Source: Salegentibacter salegens
Lineage (GTDB): Bacteria > Bacteroidota > Bacteroidia > Flavobacteriales > Flavobacteriaceae
Assembly (NCBI RefSeq): GCF_900142975.1
Contig: NZ_LT670848.1
Span: forward strand, 1,364,001-1,428,000
DNA length: 64,000 nucleotides
Direction of reading: 5' to 3'
A program made the position numbers and the translations under genes. Below, piece by piece: positions 1 through 7,614 of this stretch. The notes under the pieces were generated by a model. That model was not told the origin of the DNA. It made no database searches and was given only the letters and a program-made list of their open reading frames with translations. The first letter of the stretch is position 1, and every line of letters begins with the position of its first letter.

Positions 1-85
1 ATCCAAACCTTTAATATATTTAAGCTTCTGAATTTCAAAGCTTCCAAAAGGCAAATTTAAAACTTTTAGATTAAATTTTAAGCGG

Positions 86-1348
86 TTACGGGTAGGTTTT
101 TATTTGCTGAAATAACTCTTCCCTTATCAACTCCATGCTTTTATTCACTGCTTTGCCAATTACTTTATCCCGATGATTTCCGAAGATAAATTTTTTGGCA
201 TACACTTCATTGGGGGTTGCAATTCCTATAAAAACGGTTCCGATTTCTGCTTCACTGTCGCCTTTTGCCGGGCCGGCGTTACCGGTGGTAGCAATCGCAT
301 AATCGGTTTTAAACAATTCCCTGGCGTTTTTGGCCATCGCTATCGCCACTTCCTCACTTACCACTGAATATTCTTCTATAAGCTTTTTATCTATTTTTAA
401 GATATCTTCTTTAGAACTTGTGGCATAACTCACCACGCTGCCTTTATAGTAGTTAGAAGCTCCAGGAGGATTAGCAAATAAAGCGGCGAGTTTCCCACCG
501 GTACAGCTTTCGGCTGTGGCAATTGTAGCTCCTTTTTTAATTAGCAACCTGGAAATTTGGATCTCTATAGATTCATCGTCTTCGTACCCAACAATGATAT
601 CCCCAATAATACCATGAAGATCGCTAATTAAGCTTTCCACACTGTTTTTAAGATGTTCTTCGTTATCACCCTTTGCGGTTAACCGCAACCTCACTCTTCC
701 TAAATTAGGTAAGTAGGCAAGTTTAATATAGTCTGGTAAAGCATTTTCCCAATCTTCAATTTTATCGGCTATGGCACTTTCTCCCATTCCGTAAGTCAGG
801 ACAGTTTTATGCAAAATTACCGGCCTTTTATAACTTTGCTGAAGTCTTGGCACTACCTCGTCTTCAATTAAAGCCTTCATCTCAAAAGGAACTCCCGGAA
901 GGGAAACATAGGCTTTGCCTTCGCTCTCAAACCACATTCCCGCAGCGGTACCATATTTGTTTTTTAAAGCCACAGCTTTAGAAGGCAACATGGCTTGCTT
1001 TCTATTAAGACCTGAAATTGGGGTGTCTATATATTTTTCGAAAAGGAATTCTATATGCTGAAGTACTTCCTCATTTTTTACCAGTTTATCTTCAAAAAAC
1101 TCGCACAAACAATCTTTGGTAATATCGTCTTTGGTTGGTCCAAGACCGCCGGTTATAATTATAATATCGGCGCGGCCTTTGGCTTCATTTAAAGCTTCCA
1201 GGATATGACTTTTCTCGTCTTCTACCGTAGAAATTTGCTTTACCGAAACTCCAATTTTATTCAATTCTTTAGCGATAAATGTAGAATTGGTATCTATAAT
1301 CTGGCCAATTAGAATTTCATCTCCAATGGTAATTATTTCTGCTTTCAT
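86..1348 (-). CDS. cinA: CinA family nicotinamide-nucleotide amidohydrolase
   Basis: Full-length CinA-type protein of 420 residues. The N-terminal half is a molybdopterin-binding-like domain ([11 protein letters not shown] near residue 66), which in the family carries ADP-ribose or NAD pyrophosphatase activity. The C-terminal half is a PncC amidohydrolase domain with the conserved AESCTGG serine motif near residue 280. The family recycles pyridine nucleotides in the cytoplasm by deamidating NMN. The start [13 protein letters not shown] matches the usual family start. It overlaps the upstream Hpt gene by 4 bp (ATGA), so the two are probably translationally coupled. Function is assigned from family knowledge; the domains are plain in the sequence. 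Confidence 0.93.
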   Translation of the reverse strand: MKAEIITIGDEILIGQIIDTNSTFIAKELNKIGVSVKQISTVEDEKSHILEALNEAKGRADIIIITGGLGPTKDDITKDCLCEFFEDKLVKNEEVLQHIEFLFEKYIDTPISGLNRKQAMLPSKAVALKNKYGTAAGMWFESEGKAYVSLPGVPFEMKALIEDEVVPRLQQSYKRPVILHKTVLTYGMGESAIADKIEDWENALPDYIKLAYLPNLGRVRLRLTAKGDNEEHLKNSVESLISDLHGIIGDIIVGYEDDESIEIQISRLLIKKGATIATAESCTGGKLAALFANPPGASNYYKGSVVSYATSSKEDILKIDKKLIEEYSVVSEEVAIAMAKNARELFKTDYAIATTGNAGPAKGDSEAEIGTVFIGIATPNEVYAKKFIFGNHRDKVIGKAVNKSMELIREELFQQIKTYP

Positions 1349-1686
1349 TCCAGTTCAAAATCACGTTTAAGGGCAATACTGGCTACATTTACTTTCTTTG
1401 TGATTATAGATGCCGCATTTGGAACTTCGTCTTTCTTTTTCCCGGCTTTTGCCCAGGCTTCTATAACTTTTATTTCGTCCATAAGTTCCAATCCAAACAA
1501 TTGTAAATTTGGTTTCATTTTATGCGCAAATTGATAGGCAAGATCGGGATTATCGTTAGTAATAGCCTCGTTCATCGCTTCTACATCTGGCGGAATTTCT
1601 TCTAAAAAGGTTTGTACCACTATTTTCATGAAATCTTCGTCGCCCCCGGCCATTTCTTTAACCTCACTTAAATCGTAGTTGCTCAT
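1345..1686 (-). CDS. Hpt (histidine phosphotransfer) domain protein
   Basis: A 113-residue single-domain protein. The motif AHKMKP places the phosphorylatable histidine at H55 with the usual K-x-K-P follow-up, in a helical protein of normal Hpt length. Hpt proteins shuttle phosphate between hybrid kinases and response regulators in the cytoplasm. No kinase or receiver gene lies beside it, so the partner is unknown. The gene sits 4 bp downstream of an FAH-family gene and overlaps cinA by 4 bp, so all three are probably on one transcript, though no functional link between them is apparent. Confidence 0.85.
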   Translation of the reverse strand: MSNYDLSEVKEMAGGDEDFMKIVVQTFLEEIPPDVEAMNEAITNDNPDLAYQFAHKMKPNLQLFGLELMDEIKVIEAWAKAGKKKDEVPNAASIITKKVNVASIALKRDFELE

Positions 1687-1690
1687 AGTA

Positions 1691-2305
1691 CTATTTTATT
1701 TGAATTGAAAAGATTTGTTTGTCTTCTATAAATCCGGTTAATTTATCTTCTGCCGCCACTTTGCCAACGCCCGCGGGTGTTCCGGTAAAGATCACATCAC
1801 CTATTTTTAAAGTAAAAAACTGTGAAATATAGGCAATTAGCTCATCTATTTTCCACAGCATTAATCGGGTATTACTTTTTTGAACGGTTTCCTCGTTCTT
1901 ATCTAAACTAAAGTTAAGCATATTTATATCGCCAACCGCACCTTTGGGCAACCATTTTTCGCCTATAACCGCGGCTCCATCAAAAGCTTTTGCCTTTTCC
2001 CAGGGCAAACCTTTCTCCTTTAATTTTTGCTGAAGATCTCTCGCGGTAAAATCTATCCCGAGGCCAATTTCGTCATAATATTTATGTGCAAATTTCTCCT
2101 GAATATGCTTTCCTACTTTTTTGATCTTTACCAAAACTTCTACCTCATAATGCACTTCTTTAGAAAAATCTGGTATAAAGAAAGGTTGTTTTTTTAATAA
2201 AATGGAAGTATCAGGTTTTAGAAAAATTACCGGATCTTCGGGTTTTTCATTCTGTAATTCAGAAATATGATCGGTATAATTTCTACCTATACAAATTATC
2301 TTCAT
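1691..2305 (-). CDS. Fumarylacetoacetate hydrolase family protein
   Basis: A 204-residue short FAH-fold enzyme. It has the family's N-terminal CIGRNYTDH motif, an acidic metal-binding motif (HYEVEVLVKI), DFTARDLQ and the terminal GDVIFTGTPAGVG. These short members are usually acylpyruvase or oxaloacetate decarboxylase-type enzymes cleaving C-C bonds of 2-oxo acids with a divalent metal. The exact substrate cannot be read from sequence. The length matches the single-domain branch (about 200 residues), unlike the true fumarylacetoacetase at 20428-21717. It starts only 10 bp after the end of the broken reading frame upstream. Confidence 0.88.
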   Translation of the reverse strand: MKIICIGRNYTDHISELQNEKPEDPVIFLKPDTSILLKKQPFFIPDFSKEVHYEVEVLVKIKKVGKHIQEKFAHKYYDEIGLGIDFTARDLQQKLKEKGLPWEKAKAFDGAAVIGEKWLPKGAVGDINMLNFSLDKNEETVQKSNTRLMLWKIDELIAYISQFFTLKIGDVIFTGTPAGVGKVAAEDKLTGFIEDKQIFSIQIK

Positions 2306-2315
2306 GCTTCAGCAA

Positions 2316-2555
2316 TTAATCGGTTAGGGTAATTTTAAAGGCCGGCGCCGGAATTTCTCCTTTAAAAACCGAATGAGAATTATCTAAATTATTCATTTTT
2401 TTCCAACCATTAGTATCCTTAAAAAAGGAATTGAAATTTTTATCCTCATCTTCAAGCACGCCTTTAAAAACAGGTAAATATTTAACTACCTTAAAATCTT
2501 CGTAAAGAAGCGTATCGGTTTCCCTGTAGACGCGGTAATCTTTCTTTTCAATATA
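2316..2555 (-). pseudogene. Severed C-terminal part of the upstream CarboxypepD protein gene
   Basis: Directly after the TAG at 2556-2558, the same frame stays open for 79 codons (starting YIEKKDYRVYRETDTLLYED) and ends at TAA 2316-2318, 10 bp before the next gene. The peptide has normal composition for this genome and no start codon near its beginning, so it reads as the original C-terminus of the protein cut off by a single nonsense codon. A suppressed stop or a sequencing error would give the same picture. Confidence 0.7.
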
Positions 2556-3272
2556 CTAGTTTTCTTTAATAAACAAATGCTCTACCGCTACAAAAAAGCC
2601 TTCTTTTGGTATAGGAATTCGATACCTGCGCATTGGAATTTTAGTTTTAAACCTGTTGTCTCCGCGTTCTATAATTAAATTTGAGGTTAACAAATCCCCA
2701 TCTGGTTTTCCGTCATCGCCAACTTCTAATATTCTTAACCTGAATTTTGACTTTTTATTCATCTTCATATCGGTAGAAAAAAACCTAACCTCTATCTCTT
2801 CCAAAAAACAGCCTGCTTTAAAATTTTCGGGTCTTGCATAGTAGCGTGCTATCATACTTGGAAACTGTCCGCCGCTAAAGTTCCCCAAACCTATGCTTTC
2901 CCTTCCGCGGAAATCATTGATCTTTTCAGAATTATTTTCGGTGATATTATATAACTGAACTTCAGAAAGTGAATTTACATCGGGCTCCAATTTTATAACC
3001 CTACTATTAAGCTCGGCGAGCTTTATATTTTTTGTTTTAAAACCTACATAACTAAATTTTAAGCTAACTGAAGTATCTACACCCTTTAATACGAAAGAAA
3101 ATCTTCCCTGCGCATCTGTAGACGTGCCTCTATGCTCCTCTTCCAAAACAATATTTACATACGCTAAGGCTTGTGAAGTAACGGCATCTACCACCTGACC
3201 TACCACACGATTTTCCTGGGCTGTAGAAAACTTGCAGCACAGCAAAAACAGTACGATAAAGGTTTGCTTCAT
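2556..3272 (-). CDS. Exported CarboxypepD regulatory-like domain protein, truncated by an in-frame TAG
   Basis: A 238-residue product with a signal peptide (MKQTFIVLFLLCCKFSTAQ) followed by a carboxypeptidase regulatory-like beta-sandwich (about residues 22-95: VVGQVVDAVTSQALAYVNIV, STDAQGRFSF, FSYVGFKTK). The remaining part, residues 100-238, is an uncharacterised beta-rich region found after this domain in Bacteroidetes envelope proteins. The frame continues for 79 codons beyond the TAG, so the intended protein was probably 318 residues. It starts 6 bp downstream of the exonuclease gene, in the same direction. Whether the shortened protein works is unknown. Confidence 0.75.
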   Translation of the reverse strand: MKQTFIVLFLLCCKFSTAQENRVVGQVVDAVTSQALAYVNIVLEEEHRGTSTDAQGRFSFVLKGVDTSVSLKFSYVGFKTKNIKLAELNSRVIKLEPDVNSLSEVQLYNITENNSEKINDFRGRESIGLGNFSGGQFPSMIARYYARPENFKAGCFLEEIEVRFFSTDMKMNKKSKFRLRILEVGDDGKPDGDLLTSNLIIERGDNRFKTKIPMRRYRIPIPKEGFFVAVEHLFIKEN

Positions 3273-3278
3273 TGCTTA

Positions 3279-4055
3279 TTAGGACAATTTATTATTCAGC
3301 TTTCTCAGCTTTATAGCGGTAAGCACTTTTTTGGTGTACAGCGGGAAATCGGCATTCTGGATCCAACCGTAATAACCGGGTTCGTCTTCCAGCACCTTTT
3401 CTACATTTTTACCTTTAAATTTTCCGAAAGCGAAAACTTCTTCTTCTTTTTTATCGAAAGCAATAAATCCTGCGAAATCAGCAAAACGTTTCCTGGAAGA
3501 ATAATCGGCCAGGTATTTCATATCATTTTGCAAATCTCCATAGCGGTCTAGTTGAGATTTTAAAACTTCGTAAGTAGCCGTAGTATCAGCTTCGGCACTA
3601 TGGGCGTCTATTAGATCTTTTCCGCAGTAAAACTGGTAAGCTGCAGCTAAGGTTCTTTGTTCTTTTTTATGAAAAATGGTTTGTACATCTACTGCCACCA
3701 CGTTTTTCATTTCAAAATCTACCCCGGCACGCAAAAGTTCTTCTACCAACAATGGAATATCGAACCGATTGGAATTATAGCCTCCAAGATCACAGCCTTT
3801 TATCATATCATGAACCTGGGAAGAAAGCTGCTTAAAAGTGGGCTCATTAGCTACTTTTTCATCTGAAATTCCATGAATAGCAACAACCTCTTGAGGAATT
3901 GTCATTTCAGGATTTACCAGCCAGGTTTTACTTTCCTTGTTTCCGTTAGGAAAAACTTTAAGGATGGCAATTTCTACAATACGGTCTTTCGCCACATTTG
4001 TTCCGGTAGTTTCCAGGTCAAAAAAACAAATGGGTTTGGTTAGGTTTAATTCCAT
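3279..4055 (-). CDS. DnaQ-like 3'-5' exonuclease domain protein
   Basis: A 258-residue protein of the DEDDh exonuclease superfamily. Exo I is FFDLETTG (D and E metal ligands), Exo II lies in GYNSNRFDIPLL, and Exo III is DAHSAEADTTATYEVL with the conserved His and Asp. This fold hydrolyses DNA or RNA from the 3' end and includes DnaQ proofreading subunits and RNase T. A C-terminal segment (KFKGKNVEKVLEDEPGYYGW) resembles the small extension common in Bacteroidetes members. It lies upstream of, and co-directional with, the CarboxypepD gene. The specific substrate is not known. Confidence 0.9.
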   Translation of the reverse strand: MELNLTKPICFFDLETTGTNVAKDRIVEIAILKVFPNGNKESKTWLVNPEMTIPQEVVAIHGISDEKVANEPTFKQLSSQVHDMIKGCDLGGYNSNRFDIPLLVEELLRAGVDFEMKNVVAVDVQTIFHKKEQRTLAAAYQFYCGKDLIDAHSAEADTTATYEVLKSQLDRYGDLQNDMKYLADYSSRKRFADFAGFIAFDKKEEEVFAFGKFKGKNVEKVLEDEPGYYGWIQNADFPLYTKKVLTAIKLRKLNNKLS

Positions 4056-4133
4056 AAGAGGAGCTTGATTTTGGGGATAAAGATACTATAATTTATGAGC
4101 TTTGCTTTTCCAGAAACTTGCAATTTAAGCTCT

Positions 4134-4167
4134 TTTGAACAAAAATAAATTACATTTTTTACCTTTG
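4134..4167 (+). promoter_or_regulatory. Bacteroidetes-type promoter of the BLUF gene
   Basis: TTTG at 4134-4137 and TACCTTTG at 4160-4167 match the Bacteroidetes -33 (TTTG) and -7 (TAnnTTTG) boxes, 22 bp apart. The BLUF start codon lies 20 bp downstream, giving a short leader. Confidence 0.55.
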
Positions 4168-4187
4168 AATTTATAAAAATAAACAGA

Positions 4188-4607
4188 ATGCTTAAATATA
4201 TTGCGTACGTAAGCAGGCAAAGTCACGTGATTACTGACAGGGCTTTAAAAGAATTACTTGAAAAAGCGCGAAATAACAACACTGCGATTGCAGTAACCGG
4301 AATGCTGATCTATTTTCACGGAAGCTTTATTCAATATCTTGAAGGAGAAGAAGAAAATGTTGACTGGCTGTATAGTAAAATAGCTAAAGACAAACGCCAC
4401 CAAAACATAACCGAACTGGATTCTGGCTTCAGTAAGGAAAGAGCTTTTTCTGACTGGTCTATGGCTTTTAAAAAGCTACAAAAAGATGAAGCTTTTGAAA
4501 TTCTTGGTTATAAAGATCTGGAAACAGAGCAGCTTTTTGAAAATTACCAAAGCCAGGATGAGCACCCGGCTTTAAGCCTATTAAATAATTACGTAAAGAA
4601 TCTTTGA
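4188..4607 (+). CDS. BLUF-domain blue-light sensor
   Basis: A 139-residue protein in which residues 1-95 form a complete BLUF (sensor of blue light using FAD) domain. The photochemical residues are present: Tyr7 (IAYVS), Asn30/Asn31 (ARNNNTA), Gln49 in FIQYLEG, and Trp90/Met92 in SDWSMAF. In BLUF proteins light rearranges the Tyr-Gln-flavin hydrogen-bond network. There is no fused effector, only a 45-residue helical tail, so it is a short PixD-like BLUF protein that probably signals through a separate partner. It stands alone with its own promoter and a terminator behind it. The partner cannot be named from context. Confidence 0.93.
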   Translation: MLKYIAYVSRQSHVITDRALKELLEKARNNNTAIAVTGMLIYFHGSFIQYLEGEEENVDWLYSKIAKDKRHQNITELDSGFSKERAFSDWSMAFKKLQKDEAFEILGYKDLETEQLFENYQSQDEHPALSLLNNYVKNL

Positions 4608-4632
4608 ATAGGATATTTAAAAGCTTAAAAAG

Positions 4633-4665
4633 AAAAAACCGGCTAATTTTAGCCGGTTTTTTCTT
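4633..4665. terminator. Bidirectional intrinsic terminator between BLUF and E2 genes
   Basis: An inverted repeat with arms AAAACCGGCT and AGCCGGTTTT, A-rich on one side and T-rich on the other, sits between two convergent genes and can terminate both. Confidence 0.8.
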
Positions 4666-4681
4666 TAAATATTATTTGAAT

Positions 4682-6022
4682 TTATATCTCGCGGTCTTTG
4701 TCAAAACCTTCAAGATATTGCGCTACACGTTGCACAAATTGACCACCAAGCGCTCCATTTACAACCCTGTGATCGTAACTGTGCGAAAGGAACATCTTGT
4801 AACGAATACCTATAAAATCACCATCTGGTGTTTCTATAACAGCCGGTACTTTTCTAATGGCTCCCAGGGCAAGAATTGCAACTTGCGGTTGGTTAATTAT
4901 AGGAGTTCCCATAATGCTTCCAAAAGTTCCTACGTTGGTTACGGTGTAAGTTCCACCCTGAATATCATCGGGCTTTAATTTATTTTGGCGTGCACGGTTT
5001 GCAAGATCATTTACCTTTTTAGCAAGGCCAACAAGGTTAAGCTGATCGGCATTTCTAATTACCGGCACTATTAAGTTTCCGTCTGGAAGAGCTGCTGCCA
5101 TTCCAAGATTTATGTTTTTCTTCTTGATAATCTTATCGCCATCTACAGAGATATTGATCATTGGGAAATCGCGAATTGCTTTCGCCACGGCTTCCATAAA
5201 AATTGGAGTAAACGTAAGTTTTTCTCCTTCTTTTTTCTGAAAATCGTTTTTATGCTTATTTCTCCAGTTCCAGATATTGGTAACATCTACCTCGATAAAA
5301 GATTGAACGTGGGCTGAAGTTTGAGCGCTATCTACCATATGATGTGCGATCATTTTACCCATTCGGCTCATTTCTATAATCTCATCTTCTCCAGAAGGAA
5401 TCACTTTTTCAGACTCGGCTTTGGCGCTGGCCATTTTTCCGGTATCTGCAGAAGACGCTTGTTTTGCCTTTGGCTTTTGCTTAGCAGAAGTTCCTTTCTC
5501 ACGGTTTTCAACGTAAGCTAAAATATCATCTTTAGTTACTCGATTATCTTTACCGGTACCTTCTACTTCTTCTAACTCGTCAAGGTCTATCCCTTCTTCT
5601 TTCGCTATATTCTTTACCAGTGGAGAGTAAAACCTGGAAGCATCAGAAAAATCTTTGCTCCCTGCAGTTTCTTTTGCAGTCTCCACACTTTCGGCTACTT
5701 CGTCAGCATAATCCTCTTCTTCGCTTTCATCGTCAAGATCAAGATCTAATTCATCATCATCGTTGCCGGCAGGAATTTCACCTTCGGTTTCAATAATAGC
5801 TATGGTTTGGCCTACCTGCACTACATCATCGGCTTCAAAAAGTTTTTCTACCAATTTCCCTTCTACTTCACTGGGGACTTCGCTATCTACTTTATCGGTA
5901 GCGATTTCCAACACCGGTTCGTCGGCTTCAATGGTATCTCCAACTTCTTTTAGCCAGTTGGTAATAGTTGCTTCGGCGACACTTTCGCCCATTTTTGGTA
6001 GCTTAAGTTCAAACTTTGCCAT
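4682..6022 (-). CDS. Dihydrolipoamide acyltransferase (E2) of a 2-oxoacid dehydrogenase complex
   Basis: A 446-residue E2 subunit. An N-terminal lipoyl domain (residues 1-80) carries the lipoylated Lys44 in ATDKVDSEVP. An acidic linker follows, then a peripheral subunit-binding domain (about 131-172, SPLVKNIAKEEGIDLDEL), a Lys/Ala-rich linker and the catalytic acyltransferase core. The active-site motif reads SYDHRVVNG (His418) with Asn422 where most E2s have Asp (DHRxxDG). One lipoyl domain and the overall length fit a 2-oxoglutarate or branched-chain E2 rather than pyruvate E2. No E1 or E3 genes are adjacent, so the substrate is unresolved. Confidence 0.88.
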   Translation of the reverse strand: MAKFELKLPKMGESVAEATITNWLKEVGDTIEADEPVLEIATDKVDSEVPSEVEGKLVEKLFEADDVVQVGQTIAIIETEGEIPAGNDDDELDLDLDDESEEEDYADEVAESVETAKETAGSKDFSDASRFYSPLVKNIAKEEGIDLDELEEVEGTGKDNRVTKDDILAYVENREKGTSAKQKPKAKQASSADTGKMASAKAESEKVIPSGEDEIIEMSRMGKMIAHHMVDSAQTSAHVQSFIEVDVTNIWNWRNKHKNDFQKKEGEKLTFTPIFMEAVAKAIRDFPMINISVDGDKIIKKKNINLGMAAALPDGNLIVPVIRNADQLNLVGLAKKVNDLANRARQNKLKPDDIQGGTYTVTNVGTFGSIMGTPIINQPQVAILALGAIRKVPAVIETPDGDFIGIRYKMFLSHSYDHRVVNGALGGQFVQRVAQYLEGFDKDREI

Positions 6023-6170
6023 ATCTATAATTGAAAGCTTATTTTAAGGTTTATGCTTGCGAATTTAATGAAAATTCAACTTTAAAAGTATTAAAAAATC
6101 AATAAATTAAATTTTCACTATATATTTTCTCTCGTAGAAATGAAATCCGCTTTTGGGTAAAATTACAATT

Positions 6171-6515
6171 TCAAAAGCTGAAACTAAATTTTTCAGTAGA
6201 AATATTATTGATTAAGTGGAAGTTTTCGGGGATCCTGTCGTGTATCAAAAACATGCAGAATCCTAATAAGAGTTTTATTCGGAACACTATAAAAATAGAA
6301 TTATGTTTTGTTACCACACATTTATAAAACCTCTTTTCCTTTGAGAGTGCAGGAAACTGATAAGGATTTAACTTAATTAACTCTACCGAATGGTTTAAGA
6401 TATTAAAGAAATTTTCACTAACTGTCTTGCTCCAATTATTTTCAAGATATTCAAGAATATTATCTAACTCCTGTATGGCTGAAACAGCCCAAACAACTTC
6501 CCTTTTAGAAGCCAT
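6171..6515 (-). CDS. ParE/RelE-family toxin with frameshifted C-terminus
   Basis: The first about 77 residues are a typical ParE-like toxin (VWAVSAIQELDNILEYLENN, FPALSKEKRFYKCVVTKHNSI). After FRIK the frame runs into an atypical tail ending at 6171. In the -1 frame the sequence instead encodes TLIRILHVFDTRQDPRKL and stops at 6205, which is the normal end of this family. Restoring one base in the A run read from 6273-6276 gives a 103-residue toxin of standard length. So this copy is either inactivated or needs frameshifting at that run. The start overlaps the antitoxin gene by 11 bp, as in typical toxin-antitoxin pairs. Confidence 0.75.
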   Translation of the reverse strand: MASKREVVWAVSAIQELDNILEYLENNWSKTVSENFFNILNHSVELIKLNPYQFPALSKEKRFYKCVVTKHNSIFIVFRIKLLLGFCMFLIHDRIPENFHLINNISTEKFSFSF

Positions 6516-6774
6516 ATTTATCTTTTAGCTTTCTTGCAACTTCTTTATGCGGAACTCCTGCTACCCTATCTAAACTTTCTTCAGCATCTTCAATTCTTTT
6601 TTTTTGCCAACCAGGCATTAAATCCCATTCTTCAAGTTGATAATCGGTTTGCGGTTCTTCAATATTTTTTTGTTGATGAAGATGCTCAAGCAACTCCTGA
6701 ACTTGAAGCAATTGAGCTTCATTAAGTCTCTCCAGTTTTTCAATAATCGCCTTTTTTAATGCTGAAATTTTCAT
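6505..6774 (-). CDS. Antitoxin partner of the ParE-like toxin
   Basis: An 89-residue acidic, helical protein that precedes and overlaps the toxin gene by 11 bp. The N-terminal part (ALKKAIIEKLERLNEAQLLQVQELLEHL) resembles the helical segment seen in addiction-module antitoxins of Bacteroidetes. The C-terminal part (AEESLDRVAGVPHKEVARKL) resembles the toxin-wrapping segment of such proteins. No HTH or ribbon-helix-helix motif is obvious. The role is inferred mainly from gene order and the toxin's identity. Confidence 0.75.
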   Translation of the reverse strand: MKISALKKAIIEKLERLNEAQLLQVQELLEHLHQQKNIEEPQTDYQLEEWDLMPGWQKKRIEDAEESLDRVAGVPHKEVARKLKDKYGF

Positions 6775-6810
6775 CTGCTTATTTTTTAGCGCGAAGCTTA
6801 ATTAAAGATA

Positions 6811-7428
6811 TCAACTTTTAGTAGAACTTTCAAAAGGAATTCTATTGGTAATACTTCTACCTAATGTAACCTCATCTGCATACTCCAGTTCGTCTCCTAC
6901 TGAAATTCCTCGAGCGATGGTTGAAGTTTTAATACCGGTGCTTTCCAATTGTCGATAAATATAAAAATTAGTGGTATCGCCTTCCAATGTGCTACTTAGT
7001 GCAAAAATGATCTCCTCTACTTTTCCTGCCTGCACTTTCTCAATTAAAGGTTTAATGCTAAGCTGCGAAGGGCCAATGCCATCCATAGGGCTTATTTTTC
7101 CACCTAAAACGTGATAATGCCCGCGGTATTGATCGGTATTTTCAATAGCCATTACATCTCGAATATCTTCTACCACACAAACAATTTCTGAATTTCTGGA
7201 AGGATTAACGCAAATAGCACAAAGATCGGTATCACTAATATTGTAGCAATTTTTACAGAGTTTTATTTCGGTTCTAAGTTTGGTAAGAGCATCTGCCAGT
7301 TGTTTGGTTTGCGACTCAGGTTGCTTTAGCATATGCAAAACCAACCTTAAGGCCGTGCGTTTTCCGATGCCGGGAAGTTGAGACATTTCATCTACAGCCT
7401 GTTCCAATAGTTTTGAAGAAAAATCCAT
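6811..7428 (-). CDS. recR: Recombination mediator RecR
   Basis: A 205-residue RecR of normal length. It has an N-terminal helix-hairpin-helix ([18 protein letters not shown]), a four-cysteine zinc finger ([16 protein letters not shown]), then a Toprim domain ([24 protein letters not shown]) and a C-terminal Walker B-like region. RecR works with RecO (and RecF) to load RecA on SSB-coated single-stranded DNA during gap repair. It lies 36 bp downstream of the toxin-antitoxin operon on the same strand and may be transcribed separately; a dispersed repeat lies just upstream. Confidence 0.96.
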   Translation of the reverse strand: MDFSSKLLEQAVDEMSQLPGIGKRTALRLVLHMLKQPESQTKQLADALTKLRTEIKLCKNCYNISDTDLCAICVNPSRNSEIVCVVEDIRDVMAIENTDQYRGHYHVLGGKISPMDGIGPSQLSIKPLIEKVQAGKVEEIIFALSSTLEGDTTNFYIYRQLESTGIKTSTIARGISVGDELEYADEVTLGRSITNRIPFESSTKS

Positions 7429-7448
7429 AACGCGAATTTAGGATTTTT

Positions 7449-7549
7449 ACTCGATAATCGAGATTTAAATGCTCCCGCTTGATTCGACTGAAAGAATAAT
7501 TTTCCGTTTCATAGCTCTTGGGCTTGCCCCGAGGTCTTTGATCGTTCAT
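7449..7549 (+). repeat. Dispersed MITE-like element, family B copy 1
   Basis: Begins with the palindrome TCGATAATCGA followed by GATTTAAATGCTCC, and ends with CCCCGAGGT and GTTCAT, like the 93-bp copy in the ridA pseudogene. It occupies the spacer between the divergent recR and symporter genes. Confidence 0.6.
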
Positions 7550-7614
7550 TTTTATGGAAGCAGGCTAAAGTTTAAGCTTAATTTGTAAATTCGCCACTTC
7601 AGAAAATCATCGCT

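Noticed and set aside
4604..4978. A 124-codon plus-strand ORF
   Set aside because: It lies almost wholly antisense to the E2 gene and starts inside the BLUF terminator region; no coding signature.
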